Origin: Cycloclasticus sp.
GTDB lineage: Bacteria; Pseudomonadota; Gammaproteobacteria; Methylococcales; Cycloclasticaceae
Assembly (NCBI GenBank): GCA_019090295.1
Contig: JAHRWG010000273.1
Location: 1 to 10,164, forward strand
Direction: 5' to 3'
Length of the DNA: 10,164 nucleotides
Below the pieces are notes generated by a model. That model was not told where the DNA came from. It did no database searches and worked only from the letters and a program-made list of their open reading frames with translations. Shown here one piece after another: positions 1 to 7,346 of the stretch. Made by a program: the position numbers and the translations under genes. The number at the start of each line of letters is the position of its first letter. Within the stretch, counting starts at the first letter, position 1.

Positions 1-182
1 CGGCTATACCAGCGAATAGTGCCATAACAAATCTCACGACAAAAAGCTTTGTCTCTAGGTTCCAGTACATCGGCAAGAGTTAAGGCTTCGGTAAGCGACT
101 TGCCTTGCTGGGTCACAGTACAAATGACCGTAACGGCTAGCTCTCTAGCGGACGGATTTTTTTTCTTTTTAAGGTTGTTCAT
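1..182 (-). CDS. rsmB: 16S rRNA (cytosine-967-C5)-methyltransferase RsmB, N-terminal part
   Basis: This is the first 60 codons of a gene that runs off the left edge. The translation begins MNNLKKKKNPSARELAV and contains a G-K-S-L motif, then D-K-A-F-C-R-E-I-C-Y-G-T-I-R at about residues 45-58. This matches the start of RsmB (Sun/Fmu), where the NusB-like RNA-binding domain of E. coli reads G-Q-S-L and D-K-A-L-L-Q-E-L-C-F-G-V-L-R. RsmB methylates C967 of 16S rRNA using SAM; the catalytic domain lies outside the window. The ATG at 182-180 lies inside the 3' end of fmt, so the two reading frames overlap by 14 bases and translation is probably coupled. The adjacency fmt-rsmB is the usual gammaproteobacterial order. 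An unbroken run of eight A lies at codons 6-9. Identity is well supported despite the short piece. Confidence 0.9.
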   Translation of the reverse strand, partial: MNNLKKKKNPSARELAVTVICTVTQQGKSLTEALTLADVLEPRDKAFCREICYGTIRWYS

Positions 183-1107
183 CGTGACCTAAAGTTAGTT
201 TATCTATAGCATGGGCTGCAAGGTATTCACTGGCCGTCATTCGACGCTTGTTAGCCGCTTGAAGCTCGGTGACTTCAACGTAATAATCATTGCAGGCCAC
301 AAACAGTTGGCCCTTAATGGTTTTTATTGTCCCCGGTGCATCCTGTGCGGCCTGCGTTGTAACAGCTGCTAGCCATATTCGCAATGCTGAGCCCTTCAGT
401 AGGGTATGAGCGACCGGCCAAGGGTTGTAGCCTTGGATGGCGCGTTGAACAAGGCTAGCCGGTTGATCCCAATTAATTTGTGCTTCTTGCTTGGTTAATT
501 TGTGTGCGTAAGTCACACCTACTTCGGCTTGCTTAACGGGCGTTAACTGCTGTTTTTCAACGACTGGTAGTAAATCTAGAAGTGCATTAGCACCCAGCGT
601 TGACAGCTTATTATGTAAGCTACTGGAGGTATCGTCGGGTTTAATAGGGCAGGTAGTCTTTAGCAGCATATCGCCCGTGTCTAAGCCTTTGTCCATCTGC
701 ATAAGGGTGACGCCTGTTTCTTGATCAGACGATAAGATGGCCCGTTGGATTGGGGCTGCGCCACGCCAGCGGGGTAATAATGAAGCGTGAATATTAATGC
801 AGCCCCATTTAGGGGTGGTGAGGACCGGTGGCGGTAATATAATGCCATATGCAACCACGACCATAAGGTCGGCTTGGTAATTAGCCAATATATTGAGTGT
901 TTCATCCAATTGAAAATTAACCGGCTGTTCAATGGGGATTTTCGCATCTAACGCACACTGTTTAATTGGGCTTACTTGTATCTTTCGCCCTCGCCCTGCT
1001 GGTCGATCGGGTTGGGTATATACCGCGCATACCTGGTGCTGACTTGAGATGAGCGCGTTGAGCGTTGGAATTGAAAAGTCAGGCGTGCCTGCAAAAATAA
1101 TTTTCAT
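169..1107 (-). CDS. fmt: Methionyl-tRNA formyltransferase
   Basis: Fmt transfers a formyl group from 10-formyl-tetrahydrofolate to the amino group of Met-tRNA(fMet), making the initiator tRNA in the cytosol. The 312-residue product has the family length (E. coli 315). The N-terminal formyltransferase domain starts with KIIFAGTPDF (residues 2-11), followed by TQPDRPAGRG (31-40), and by the active-site stretch CINIHASLLPRWRGAAPIQ (103-121) with catalytic Asn105 and His107. GLDTGDM (141-147) supplies Asp143. The C-terminal OB-fold tRNA-binding domain covers about residues 205-305, with FNPWP-like YNPWP near 228-232. It lies 44 bases after def and overlaps rsmB by 14 bases, so it is the middle gene of a def-fmt-rsmB unit. 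No clear Shine-Dalgarno sequence is seen before the ATG at 1107. All key residues are present; identification is certain. Confidence 0.98.
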   Translation of the reverse strand: MKIIFAGTPDFSIPTLNALISSQHQVCAVYTQPDRPAGRGRKIQVSPIKQCALDAKIPIEQPVNFQLDETLNILANYQADLMVVVAYGIILPPPVLTTPKWGCINIHASLLPRWRGAAPIQRAILSSDQETGVTLMQMDKGLDTGDMLLKTTCPIKPDDTSSSLHNKLSTLGANALLDLLPVVEKQQLTPVKQAEVGVTYAHKLTKQEAQINWDQPASLVQRAIQGYNPWPVAHTLLKGSALRIWLAAVTTQAAQDAPGTIKTIKGQLFVACNDYYVEVTELQAANKRRMTASEYLAAHAIDKLTLGHDEQP

Positions 1108-1151
1108 AAAGTGTTTATCAATAGAGGTTAGGCAGGTGGCTCAGTTGCAAG

Positions 1152-1667
1152 TTAAGCCTGCTTAAGTGCTTGATCTTTATCTAGGCGCTCTAGTTTTTTG
1201 CGGATCCTATTGCGTTTCAGCGGTGATAAATAGTCAACAAACAATTTCCCATCTAGATGATCAATTTCATGCTGAATACAAATGGCGAGTAAGCCGTCAG
1301 TTGTCAGTTCGAAAGGCTTAGCGTCTTTATCCAGCGCGGTGACTGTTATTGTTTCGGCGCGTTCAACGTCTTCGTAGTAGCCAGGCACAGATAGACACCC
1401 CTCTTGGCCTAACTCAACCCCTTCTTTATGTGTGATGACCGGATTGATAAAGCATAAAGGCTGATCTTTTTCTTCTGAAACATCAATAACTATGAGGCGC
1501 TTATGGATATTGACTTGCGTGGCGGCAAGGCCAACGCCCGGGGCGTCGTACATGGTTTCCAGCATGTTGCTGACAATGACTCGCAACGCATCATCGATGA
1601 CATGAATGTCTTTCGCTTTTGTGCGAAGTCGCTTATCGGGAAAATGAAGGATATTTAATTTGGCCAT
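1152..1667 (-). CDS. def: Peptide deformylase
   Basis: Def is the metal-dependent hydrolase that removes the formyl group from the N-terminal Met of new proteins at the ribosome exit. The 171-residue product carries all three family motifs in order: GVGLAATQ (residues 44-51), EGCLSVP (89-95) and QHEIDHLDG (132-140). Metal ligands are Cys91, His133 and His137, and the catalytic acid/base is Glu134. Length and motifs fit a type 1 (Gram-negative) deformylase like that of E. coli. The C-terminus ends in a basic helix ([13 protein letters not shown]), also typical. It is the first gene of the minus-strand unit; the 5' region faces the tsaP-like gene. No good Shine-Dalgarno sequence precedes the ATG; the bases just upstream read ACTATAAAAT, so initiation may depend on an AT-rich leader. 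Confidence 0.98.
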   Translation of the reverse strand: MAKLNILHFPDKRLRTKAKDIHVIDDALRVIVSNMLETMYDAPGVGLAATQVNIHKRLIVIDVSEEKDQPLCFINPVITHKEGVELGQEGCLSVPGYYEDVERAETITVTALDKDAKPFELTTDGLLAICIQHEIDHLDGKLFVDYLSPLKRNRIRKKLERLDKDQALKQA

Positions 1668-1721
1668 ATTTTATAGTTGTCAGTCTAGAGTGTGAGCTTG
1701 TACTCAAATGTTTAATAAGGG

Positions 1722-1750
1722 ATTCTACAGAGTTTAAGTTAAACTTTGAA
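1722..1750 (-). promoter_or_regulatory. Candidate promoter of the def-fmt-rsmB unit
   Basis: On the minus strand, TTCAAA (1750-1745, 4 of 6 matches to the -35 consensus) is followed after 17 bases by TAGAAT (1727-1722, 5 of 6 to the -10 consensus). Transcription would start near 1715, giving a leader of about 48 bases before def. The -35 box overlaps the -35 box of the opposed candidate promoter for the LysM gene. This is a prediction from consensus only. Confidence 0.4.
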
Positions 1751-1773
1751 TAGAAGATATTTTAAGCTAGACT
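1746..1773 (+). promoter_or_regulatory. Candidate promoter of the tsaP-dprA-smg-topA row
   Basis: On the plus strand, TTGAAT (1746-1751, 4 of 6 matches) is followed after 16 bases by TAGACT (1768-1773, 4 of 6). Transcription would start near 1780, about 30 bases before the preferred ATG at 1811. It shares its -35 bases with the divergent def promoter candidate, so the two could compete or be controlled together. The match is modest and needs a mapped start to confirm it. Confidence 0.35.
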
Positions 1774-1798
1774 GTAAGTATCAATTAAAATGCCAATA

Positions 1799-1805
1799 AA
1801 AGGGA
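1799..1805 (+). promoter_or_regulatory. Ribosome binding site that decides the tsaP start
   Basis: AAAGGGA lies five bases before the ATG at 1811. An earlier in-frame ATG at 1790 has no such site and would put seven polar residues in front of the signal peptide, so the 1811 start is preferred. Confidence 0.75.
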
Positions 1806-1810
1806 ATCTC

Positions 1811-2836
1811 ATGGATTTAAAAAAAGTAATTGGACTAGCTGTCGGGGTGTTTTTATGCTGGAACGTGGCGGCCAATAATGAGGTTGAGCTAAACCCTTCG
1901 CATCCTGATGAGTATATGGTTATTAAAGGAGATACGCTTTGGGATATTTCCGCACGTTTTTTGCGAACACCTTGGCGTTGGCCAGATATTTGGCAAGTAA
2001 ATGAGCAAATTGAGAACCCACACTTAATTTACCCAGGCGATGTTATTGAATTGGCTTTTGTAGATGGTAAGCCGGTTTTACGGTTAAAGGGAAGAGATAA
2101 AAGGTTATCACCAGCGATACGTCGTTTAAGTATTGACGAGGCTATTCCAATGATCCCTGTGGATGCGATAGCTGCTTTTCTAAATAGTCCTAGAGTTATG
2201 ACGGAAGATGAGTTTAACTCAGCGCCATATGTTGTTGCGTTTGAAGATACGCATATTCTTGGAAGTGCTAACTATAAAGCATATGTTCGGTCATTAGATG
2301 AGAATGCGGCAACAGGGTACAGTGTTGTTCGTCAAGGTGAAGAGTATAAAGATGGTGAGACAGGTGAGTCATTAGGCTTCGAATCTATCTTTATCGCAGA
2401 ATCTGCTGTGGAGCGCCTTGGTGATCCAGCAACTGTTATGCTATCAAAGACCACGCGTGAAGTACGTAAAGGTGATCGTTTATTAGTCACTCTAGAGGGT
2501 GGCGTAATACAGAATTATTACCCACATGTGCCAACGGCTGAGATTAAAGGTCGAATTATAGGTGCGCCTGATGGGATAATTCAAATTGCAAAGTTTGATG
2601 TTGTAGCCATAGACCGTGGCCAACAAGATGGAGTTGAAGTTGGGCATGTATTGCAAATTGATCAGGCTGGAGAGAACATTAGAGATGTTGTCGCGGGAGG
2701 AGCTGAGAAAGTTAAGCTGCCAGATGAAAAGTCGGGTGTCTTGATGGTTTTTCGTGTGTTTGAACGAGTGAGTTATGGGCTAGTGATGGAAGGGCGCCGT
2801 GTCATTCATCGGTTAGATGTCGTGCGAACACCATAG
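1811..2836 (+). CDS. tsaP: LysM-domain protein, TsaP-like (type IV pilus secretin-associated)
   Basis: This is an exported peptidoglycan-binding protein of 341 residues. A signal peptide (MDLKK followed by a hydrophobic stretch to about residue 21, likely cut after V-A-A) precedes a LysM domain at about 35-82, which begins YMVIKGDTLWDIS and ends with NPHLIYPGDVIEL. A middle region follows, then a C-terminal beta-rich domain (about 247-340) ending in FRVFERVSYGLVMEG, which resembles the FlgT-C-like domain of TsaP. In Neisseria, TsaP anchors the PilQ secretin of type IV pili to the cell wall. The Pseudomonas homologue (PA0020) sits beside def and fmt as here, and there its role in pilus assembly is less clear. 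The stop codon lies 6 bases before dprA, suggesting co-transcription with a transformation gene. The fold is sure; the pilus role is inferred from family and neighbours. Confidence 0.85.
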   Translation: MDLKKVIGLAVGVFLCWNVAANNEVELNPSHPDEYMVIKGDTLWDISARFLRTPWRWPDIWQVNEQIENPHLIYPGDVIELAFVDGKPVLRLKGRDKRLSPAIRRLSIDEAIPMIPVDAIAAFLNSPRVMTEDEFNSAPYVVAFEDTHILGSANYKAYVRSLDENAATGYSVVRQGEEYKDGETGESLGFESIFIAESAVERLGDPATVMLSKTTREVRKGDRLLVTLEGGVIQNYYPHVPTAEIKGRIIGAPDGIIQIAKFDVVAIDRGQQDGVEVGHVLQIDQAGENIRDVVAGGAEKVKLPDEKSGVLMVFRVFERVSYGLVMEGRRVIHRLDVVRTP

Positions 2837-2842
2837 GTTTTA

Positions 2843-3994
2843 ATGAAAGTAACTAATGAGCTTGGCGATGATATTTCGTCAAGCTTTTCTATTGAAAGGC
2901 TGCGTGATTGGCTTATTTTATGGCGAGTACCGGGAGTCGGTGCGAAAACATACTTGGCTTTATTGGAAGTATTTAAAAGCCCCTCAGCAATCCTGTCAGC
3001 CAGTACGAATGACTTAAAAAATGCGCAGTTGTCAGATGCTGTTGCCCAGAAAATAAAAAGTGTTGATAGCAGCATTATTGACCCTGATTTAGCGTGGCTA
3101 GAGCAGAGTGACTGTCATGTTATGTGCTGGCATGATGATGACTACCCTGTCTTACTGAAAGAAATTCCAGACCCGCCGCCACTTTTGTTTGTGCGAGGAG
3201 ATCGTTCGTTATTAAGTTCCATGCAGTTAGCGATCGTTGGGACACGTAGTCCATCCCCTATGGCGTTGAAAACAACGCATGCATTTGCAAAAAACTTGGC
3301 TTCGTTTGGTTTAACCATTACTAGTGGCCTTGCCTTAGGTGTTGACCAAGCCGCACACTATGGCGCACTGGACGCATCTAAAAAAACCATAGCAGTTGCT
3401 GCAACAGGTTTAGATCGGGTTTACCCCGCAAGCCACAAATCCTTAGCAAAAGAAATTATTAAAACCGGTGCAATTGTGTCAGAATTTCCAATTGGAACGC
3501 AACCAAGGCCGGGTTACTTTCCAAGAAGGAATAGAATTATTAGTGGCTTAAGCTTGGGCGTTTTAGTGGTAGAAGCCACCATTAAAAGTGGGACCTTGGT
3601 TACAGCCAAGCATGCAATGGAGCAGGGGCGAGAAGTTTTTGCTATGCCAGGCTCTATTCACAACCCGTTGGCAAAAGGCTGTCACCACCTAATTCGGCAA
3701 GGTGCTAAGCTGGTAGAGACGGCGGATGACGTACTTGAGGAACTGGGTAGTTTATCCTGTGTTGTTGCAGATGATGAGGGTGTGAAGCCGGAGCAGCTAT
3801 CAGGAGTAACATTAGAGGCAGATTACCTGATGTTACTTGAAAAAATTGCTTTCGACCCCATTTCCGTTGATGACTTAATAATGGAAACAAAATGTACAGC
3901 TGAAGAAGTTTCCTCTATGCTGCTGGTATTGGAGCTAGAAGGGCTAGTATCATCTGCCCCAGGTGGGCTCTTCTACCGCTGTGTAATTGACTAA
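2843..3994 (+). CDS. dprA: DNA-processing protein DprA (Smf)
   Basis: DprA binds incoming single-stranded DNA during natural transformation, shields it from nucleases and loads RecA. The 383-residue product has three parts: an N-terminal SAM/helix-hairpin-like region (about 20-90, with RVPGVGAKT at 28-36), the Rossmann-like DprA core (about 105-310), and a C-terminal winged-helix domain (about 325-380, FDPISVDDLI...LELEGLV). Core motifs are LAIVGTR (129-135), SGLALGVDQAAH (161-172), FPRRNRIISGLS (226-237), SGTLVTA (249-255) and GSIHNPLAKGCHHLIRQGA (270-288). These are the standard ssDNA-binding motifs, all intact. An AGG overlapping the stop codon of tsaP serves as ribosome binding site. Many bacteria not known to be competent also keep dprA, so the gene alone does not prove transformation. 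Confidence 0.97.
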   Translation: MKVTNELGDDISSSFSIERLRDWLILWRVPGVGAKTYLALLEVFKSPSAILSASTNDLKNAQLSDAVAQKIKSVDSSIIDPDLAWLEQSDCHVMCWHDDDYPVLLKEIPDPPPLLFVRGDRSLLSSMQLAIVGTRSPSPMALKTTHAFAKNLASFGLTITSGLALGVDQAAHYGALDASKKTIAVAATGLDRVYPASHKSLAKEIIKTGAIVSEFPIGTQPRPGYFPRRNRIISGLSLGVLVVEATIKSGTLVTAKHAMEQGREVFAMPGSIHNPLAKGCHHLIRQGAKLVETADDVLEELGSLSCVVADDEGVKPEQLSGVTLEADYLMLLEKIAFDPISVDDLIMETKCTAEEVSSMLLVLELEGLVSSAPGGLFYRCVID

Positions 3995-4015
3995 GTTGAG
4001 ATGAATTTGGAAAAA

Positions 4016-4492
4016 ATGAAAGAAACTATTTTTGATGTGTTGGTCTACCTTTTCGAACACTATATTGATGTAGGGGACGAGCAAGTGATGGAGCAGGGTA
4101 AACTAAAGTCTGAGCTCCTAGAGGCGGGTTTTAGTGAAAACTATGTCGATAGAGCGTTTGACTGGATGGATGAGCTAACGAGTCTGCCAGTAACAGCAAT
4201 AGAAAACTATCTTGGGCAATCCTCGATGAGAATTTACTCGCCAGAGGAGCGGCAACGTTTCGATGTGGATGCGCAGGGCTTCTTGCTGTTTTTAGAACAA
4301 GCAGGCATTATTGACTCAAGTCGACGAGAGCTGATTATTGATAGAGCGATGGCGTTAGGCGATACGGTGCTAACGGTGGAGCACATTAAGTGGGTGGCGT
4401 TAATGGTGTTATTTAGCCAAGCCGGAATGGAAGGACATTATTCACAAATGGAAGAGCTGGTATACGGCGATATTCCATTTGAATTACATTGA
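4016..4492 (+). CDS. smg: Smg family protein (DUF494)
   Basis: This small acidic, helical protein of unknown function is conserved in beta- and gammaproteobacteria next to dprA (smf). Recognition rests on FDVLVYLFEHYID at the N-terminus, SMRIYSPEE (residues 70-78), GFLLFLEQ (88-95), KWVALMVLF (125-133) and QMEELVY (144-150), which line up with E. coli Smg over its whole length of 157. I chose the ATG at 4016 because it gives 158 residues, the product starts MKETIFDVL like other family members, and TTTGGA sits just before it. An in-frame ATG at 4001 would add five residues and has only a poorly spaced GAG. The gene lies 21 bases after dprA and 7 before topA. No enzymatic motif is visible; a regulatory or structural role linked to DprA or TopA would be speculation. 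Confidence 0.93.
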   Translation: MKETIFDVLVYLFEHYIDVGDEQVMEQGKLKSELLEAGFSENYVDRAFDWMDELTSLPVTAIENYLGQSSMRIYSPEERQRFDVDAQGFLLFLEQAGIIDSSRRELIIDRAMALGDTVLTVEHIKWVALMVLFSQAGMEGHYSQMEELVYGDIPFELH

Positions 4493-4499
4493 GTCAAAC

Positions 4500-6794
4500 A
4501 TGTTAAATTTAGTCATTGTAGAGTCACCAGCAAAAGCGAAGACCATTGAGAAGTACTTAGGGAAAGGCTTCCAAGTTCTTGCGTCTTACGGGCACGTGCG
4601 AGACCTTATTCCGAAGGAAGGAGCGGTTGATACCGAACACGATTTCAAAATGAAATACTCGATGGTTGAACGCAACCAACGACATGTTCAAGCGATTACT
4701 AAGGCGATGAAAAAAGCCGACACCCTTTATCTCGCGACCGATCCAGATAGAGAAGGGGAAGCTATTTCATGGCACGTATCTGAATTGTTGAAAGAAAAAA
4801 AGCTGCTGAAAGATAAGCCGGTATACCGGGTTGTTTTTCATGAAATCACCAAAAAATCCATTCAAGCAGCGATCAAAGAACCACGTGAGCTATCGATGGA
4901 TATGGTCGATGCGCAGCAAGCTCGGCGCGCACTAGACTATCTAGTTGGTTTTAATTTATCGCCCTTGCTTTGGAAAAAAATTAGGCGGGGTTTATCTGCA
5001 GGCCGTGTGCAGAGCCCTGCATTGCGACTGATTGTTGAGCGAGAGTTAGAAATTGAAGCGTTTAAAAAGCGTGAATACTGGTCGATACACTCTAAAGTGT
5101 CAGCCAGTGAACAAGCTTTTAAAGCGAAGCTAACTCATTTTGATGGCGAAAAACTGAGCCAATTTAGTGTGACCGATGAGCAGCGAGCGAAAGAGATAAA
5201 AGATGCTATCGAGGCGGTTGCGGTAGGCCAATTACTGGTTAAAAAGCTGCAAAAGAAACAACGTAAGCGCAACCCAGCGGCACCTTTTACAACATCAACT
5301 TTGCAACAAGAAGCCGCCAGAAAGCTAGGGTTTACAACCAAAAAAACCATGCAGATTGCGCAGCAATTATATGAAGGGGTTAGTATTGGTGGTGAGTCGA
5401 CAGGTTTGATCACCTATATGCGTACCGACTCAGTTAACTTAGCTGAGGAGGCTGTTGGTGATATTCGACAATTGATTGAGCAGCGTTATGGCAAGCAGAA
5501 TGTCCCTTCAAAACCAAATGTTTATAAAACGAAGTCAAAGAACGCACAAGAGGCGCATGAAGCGATTCGCCCAAGTTTAGTGAGTAAGATCCCTGAAGAA
5601 ATCAATGGTTCGCTAAGCAAAGATCAGTATAAATTGTACCTGCTGATCTGGAAAAGAGCCGTGGCATCTCAGATGGCGCATGCAGTGATTGATATGGTGA
5701 GCGTTGATTTAACCTGTGGCCAAGATCATACCTTCCGTGCAACAGGTTCAACGGTTAATAAGCCAGGCTTTATGTCGGTTTATTTGGAAGGCAAAGATGA
5801 CAGCAAAGATGAGGATGATAATAAGGAAAACTTACTGCCGCCGATGAAGGAAGGCGAGTTGATAGACTTGCTTGAAGTGTTACCTAATCAGCACTTTACT
5901 GAGCCGCCACCAAGGTATGGTGAGGCGAGTTTAGTTAAGGCGCTTGAAGAATTTGGCATTGGTCGTCCGTCAACCTATGCATCGATTATTTCTACCCTAC
6001 AAAATCGTGAGTATGTAGAAATAGAGCAAAAACGCTTTTACCCAACCGATGTTGGGCGGATTGTTAACAAGTTTTTAACTCAGCATTTTACCAACTATGT
6101 TGATTATGATTTTACCGCCAAGCTAGAAGATGATCTAGATGCTGTTTCAAGGGGTGAGATGAAATGGTTGCCATTAATGAAAAAATTCTGGCAACCGTTT
6201 AAAACTTTGATCGATGATAAGGAAGTGAGTGTTCAGCGTAGTGATGTTACGCAAGAAGCGATGGATGAAAAGTGCCCAGAGTGTGGTAAACAATTGTCTA
6301 TTCGTTTAGGGCGAAATGGCCGCTTTATTGGTTGTACCGATTACCCTGAGTGTAGCTATACCCGTAACTTGAATGAGGATGCTGCTGCGGCTGAGCCTGA
6401 GGTTGTGGAAGGAAGAAGTTGTCCTAAGTGTGAGTCTAACTTAATTATCCGTACCGGTCGTTATGGTAAATTTATCGGCTGTAGTTCGTATCCAGACTGC
6501 AAGCATATGGAGCCACTAGAGAAACCTAAAGACACACAAGTGGTTTGCCCTGAATGTAAAAAGGGAACAATTCTGGAACGCAAATCTCGTAAGGGGAAGA
6601 TATTCTATTCTTGTTCTAACTACCCTAAATGCAAATATGCGCTGTGGAATGAACCGATCAATGAGGCGTGCCCAAATTGTAATTGGCCAATATTGACTGT
6701 TAAAACAACTAAACGTAGAGGGGCAGAGAAAGTTTGCCCACAACAGGAGTGTGGCTATGTAACACCCTGTGAAGAAATAGCTAAACCAGATTAA
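4500..6794 (+). CDS. topA: DNA topoisomerase I (type IA), short form with four zinc ribbons
   Basis: TopA relaxes negative supercoils by cutting one DNA strand through a 5'-phosphotyrosine. The 764-residue product starts MLNLVIVESPAKAKTIEKYL. The TOPRIM domain (about 2-115) has Glu9 and the metal-binding D-P-D-R-E-G-E motif (Asp81, Asp83, Glu85). QQARRALDYLVGF is at 139-151 and GLSAGRVQSPALRLI at 164-178. The catalytic tyrosine is Tyr306 in GLITYMRTDS (302-311), with EAHEAIRPS at 351-359 and FGIGRPSTYA at 485-494. The C-terminus carries four C4 zinc ribbons: Cys592/595/612/618, 641/644/661/667, 683/686/705/711 and 724/727/746/751. Compared with E. coli (865) it lacks a lysine-rich insertion in the TOPRIM region and the long ribbon-like tail, so it resembles the Neisseria/Xanthomonas type. 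The ATG follows a GAG that overlaps the smg stop codon. Confidence 0.98.
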   Translation: MLNLVIVESPAKAKTIEKYLGKGFQVLASYGHVRDLIPKEGAVDTEHDFKMKYSMVERNQRHVQAITKAMKKADTLYLATDPDREGEAISWHVSELLKEKKLLKDKPVYRVVFHEITKKSIQAAIKEPRELSMDMVDAQQARRALDYLVGFNLSPLLWKKIRRGLSAGRVQSPALRLIVERELEIEAFKKREYWSIHSKVSASEQAFKAKLTHFDGEKLSQFSVTDEQRAKEIKDAIEAVAVGQLLVKKLQKKQRKRNPAAPFTTSTLQQEAARKLGFTTKKTMQIAQQLYEGVSIGGESTGLITYMRTDSVNLAEEAVGDIRQLIEQRYGKQNVPSKPNVYKTKSKNAQEAHEAIRPSLVSKIPEEINGSLSKDQYKLYLLIWKRAVASQMAHAVIDMVSVDLTCGQDHTFRATGSTVNKPGFMSVYLEGKDDSKDEDDNKENLLPPMKEGELIDLLEVLPNQHFTEPPPRYGEASLVKALEEFGIGRPSTYASIISTLQNREYVEIEQKRFYPTDVGRIVNKFLTQHFTNYVDYDFTAKLEDDLDAVSRGEMKWLPLMKKFWQPFKTLIDDKEVSVQRSDVTQEAMDEKCPECGKQLSIRLGRNGRFIGCTDYPECSYTRNLNEDAAAAEPEVVEGRSCPKCESNLIIRTGRYGKFIGCSSYPDCKHMEPLEKPKDTQVVCPECKKGTILERKSRKGKIFYSCSNYPKCKYALWNEPINEACPNCNWPILTVKTTKRRGAEKVCPQQECGYVTPCEEIAKPD

Positions 6795-6814
6795 CTAAAA
6801 GAAAAGATAATATA

Positions 6815-7321
6815 ATGAAAAAACAACAAGCATTTGTCGCCGTTTTAATGGGTTCAGACTCTGATTTCCCAGTGATGCAAACCACCTTAGGTGTTTTGAA
6901 AGAACTGAATATTCCGTTTGAAGTAAGAGTCACTTCCGCGCATAGAACACCTGCTGAAACACATGAGTATGTTACGGGTGCAGATCAACGTGGCTGCGCA
7001 GTATTTATCGCTGCTGCGGGCTTAGCAGCGCACTTAGCAGGCGCGGTGGCTGCCAATACGGTTAAGCCAGTTATTGGGGTCCCTTTAGATGCAGGTTCAT
7101 TACAAGGGATGGATGCCTTACTATCGACGGTTCAAATGCCCGGCGGAATTCCGGTGGCCTCTGTTGCTATCGGTAAGCCTGGTGCGAAGAATGCAGCCTA
7201 TTTGGCCGCTCAAATAATGGCTTTGGCAGACACAGAACTTGCTCAGCGTGTTCTGGCTGATAGAAAAGCGTCGGCAGAGGCTGTTATTAAGAAAAATCAA
7301 AAATTACAGGATAGCTTGTAA
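6815..7321 (+). CDS. purE: N5-carboxyaminoimidazole ribonucleotide mutase PurE (class I)
   Basis: PurE moves the carboxyl group of N5-CAIR to carbon 4 to give CAIR in purine synthesis; it acts as a cytosolic homo-octamer. The 168 residues fit the family (E. coli 169). Visible motifs are MGSDSD (12-17), SAHRTP (41-46) with catalytic His43, and SLQGMDALLSTVQMPGGIPV (95-114). The SAHRT form, rather than SAHKT, places it in class I, which normally needs PurK to make its substrate. purK is not next to it, although the two are often paired. The substrate loop reads AAAGLAAHLAG instead of the more common AGAGGAAHLPG. It lies 20 bases after topA with only a weak A/G-rich ribosome binding site. Enzyme identity is sure; where PurK is encoded cannot be told here. 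Confidence 0.96.
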   Translation: MKKQQAFVAVLMGSDSDFPVMQTTLGVLKELNIPFEVRVTSAHRTPAETHEYVTGADQRGCAVFIAAAGLAAHLAGAVAANTVKPVIGVPLDAGSLQGMDALLSTVQMPGGIPVASVAIGKPGAKNAAYLAAQIMALADTELAQRVLADRKASAEAVIKKNQKLQDSL

Positions 7322-7346
7322 AGAAAGCACCTTAGGCTAGCGAACG

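Larger units (their letters stand above)
1681..1774. repeat. Nested inverted repeats in the def/tsaP divergent region
   Basis: Two dyads lie in the 143-base gap between the divergent genes. The outer arms are CAGTCTAG (1681-1688) and CTAGACTG (1767-1774), a perfect 8-base inverted repeat 78 bases apart. The inner one is AGTTTAA-G-TTAAACT (1731-1745), a perfect 7-base palindrome with a one-base centre, immediately next to the overlapping -35 boxes. The right outer arm contains the candidate -10 box of the plus-strand promoter. The arrangement fits operator sites for a shared regulator but could be chance in AT-rich sequence. Confidence 0.5.

Noticed and set aside
1152..1165. Palindrome TTAAGC-CT-GCTTAA at the end of def, considered as a terminator between def and fmt.
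   Set aside because: Only six pairs with a two-base loop and no U-run; the 44-base gap and conserved order favour read-through.
1790..1810. ATG at 1790 as start of the LysM gene.
   Set aside because: It lacks a ribosome binding site, whereas AAAGGGA precedes the ATG at 1811, and the shorter form begins with a proper signal peptide.
4479..4499. Upstream TTG start for topA, overlapping the end of smg and adding seven residues.
   Set aside because: The ATG at 4500 gives the normal family start MLNLVIVESPAKAKT, has a GAG at good distance and avoids the overlap.
5135..5413. Open antisense reading frames opposite topA, and similar ones opposite dprA (3705-3890) and in another frame of fmt (681-947).
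   Set aside because: They lie inside well-identified genes, have no known domain or ribosome binding site, and their composition is that of shadow frames.
6811..6816. Perfect TATAAT directly before purE, looking like an internal promoter.
   Set aside because: It overlaps the ATG, so the transcript would start inside the gene, and no -35 box is found at 16-18 bases.
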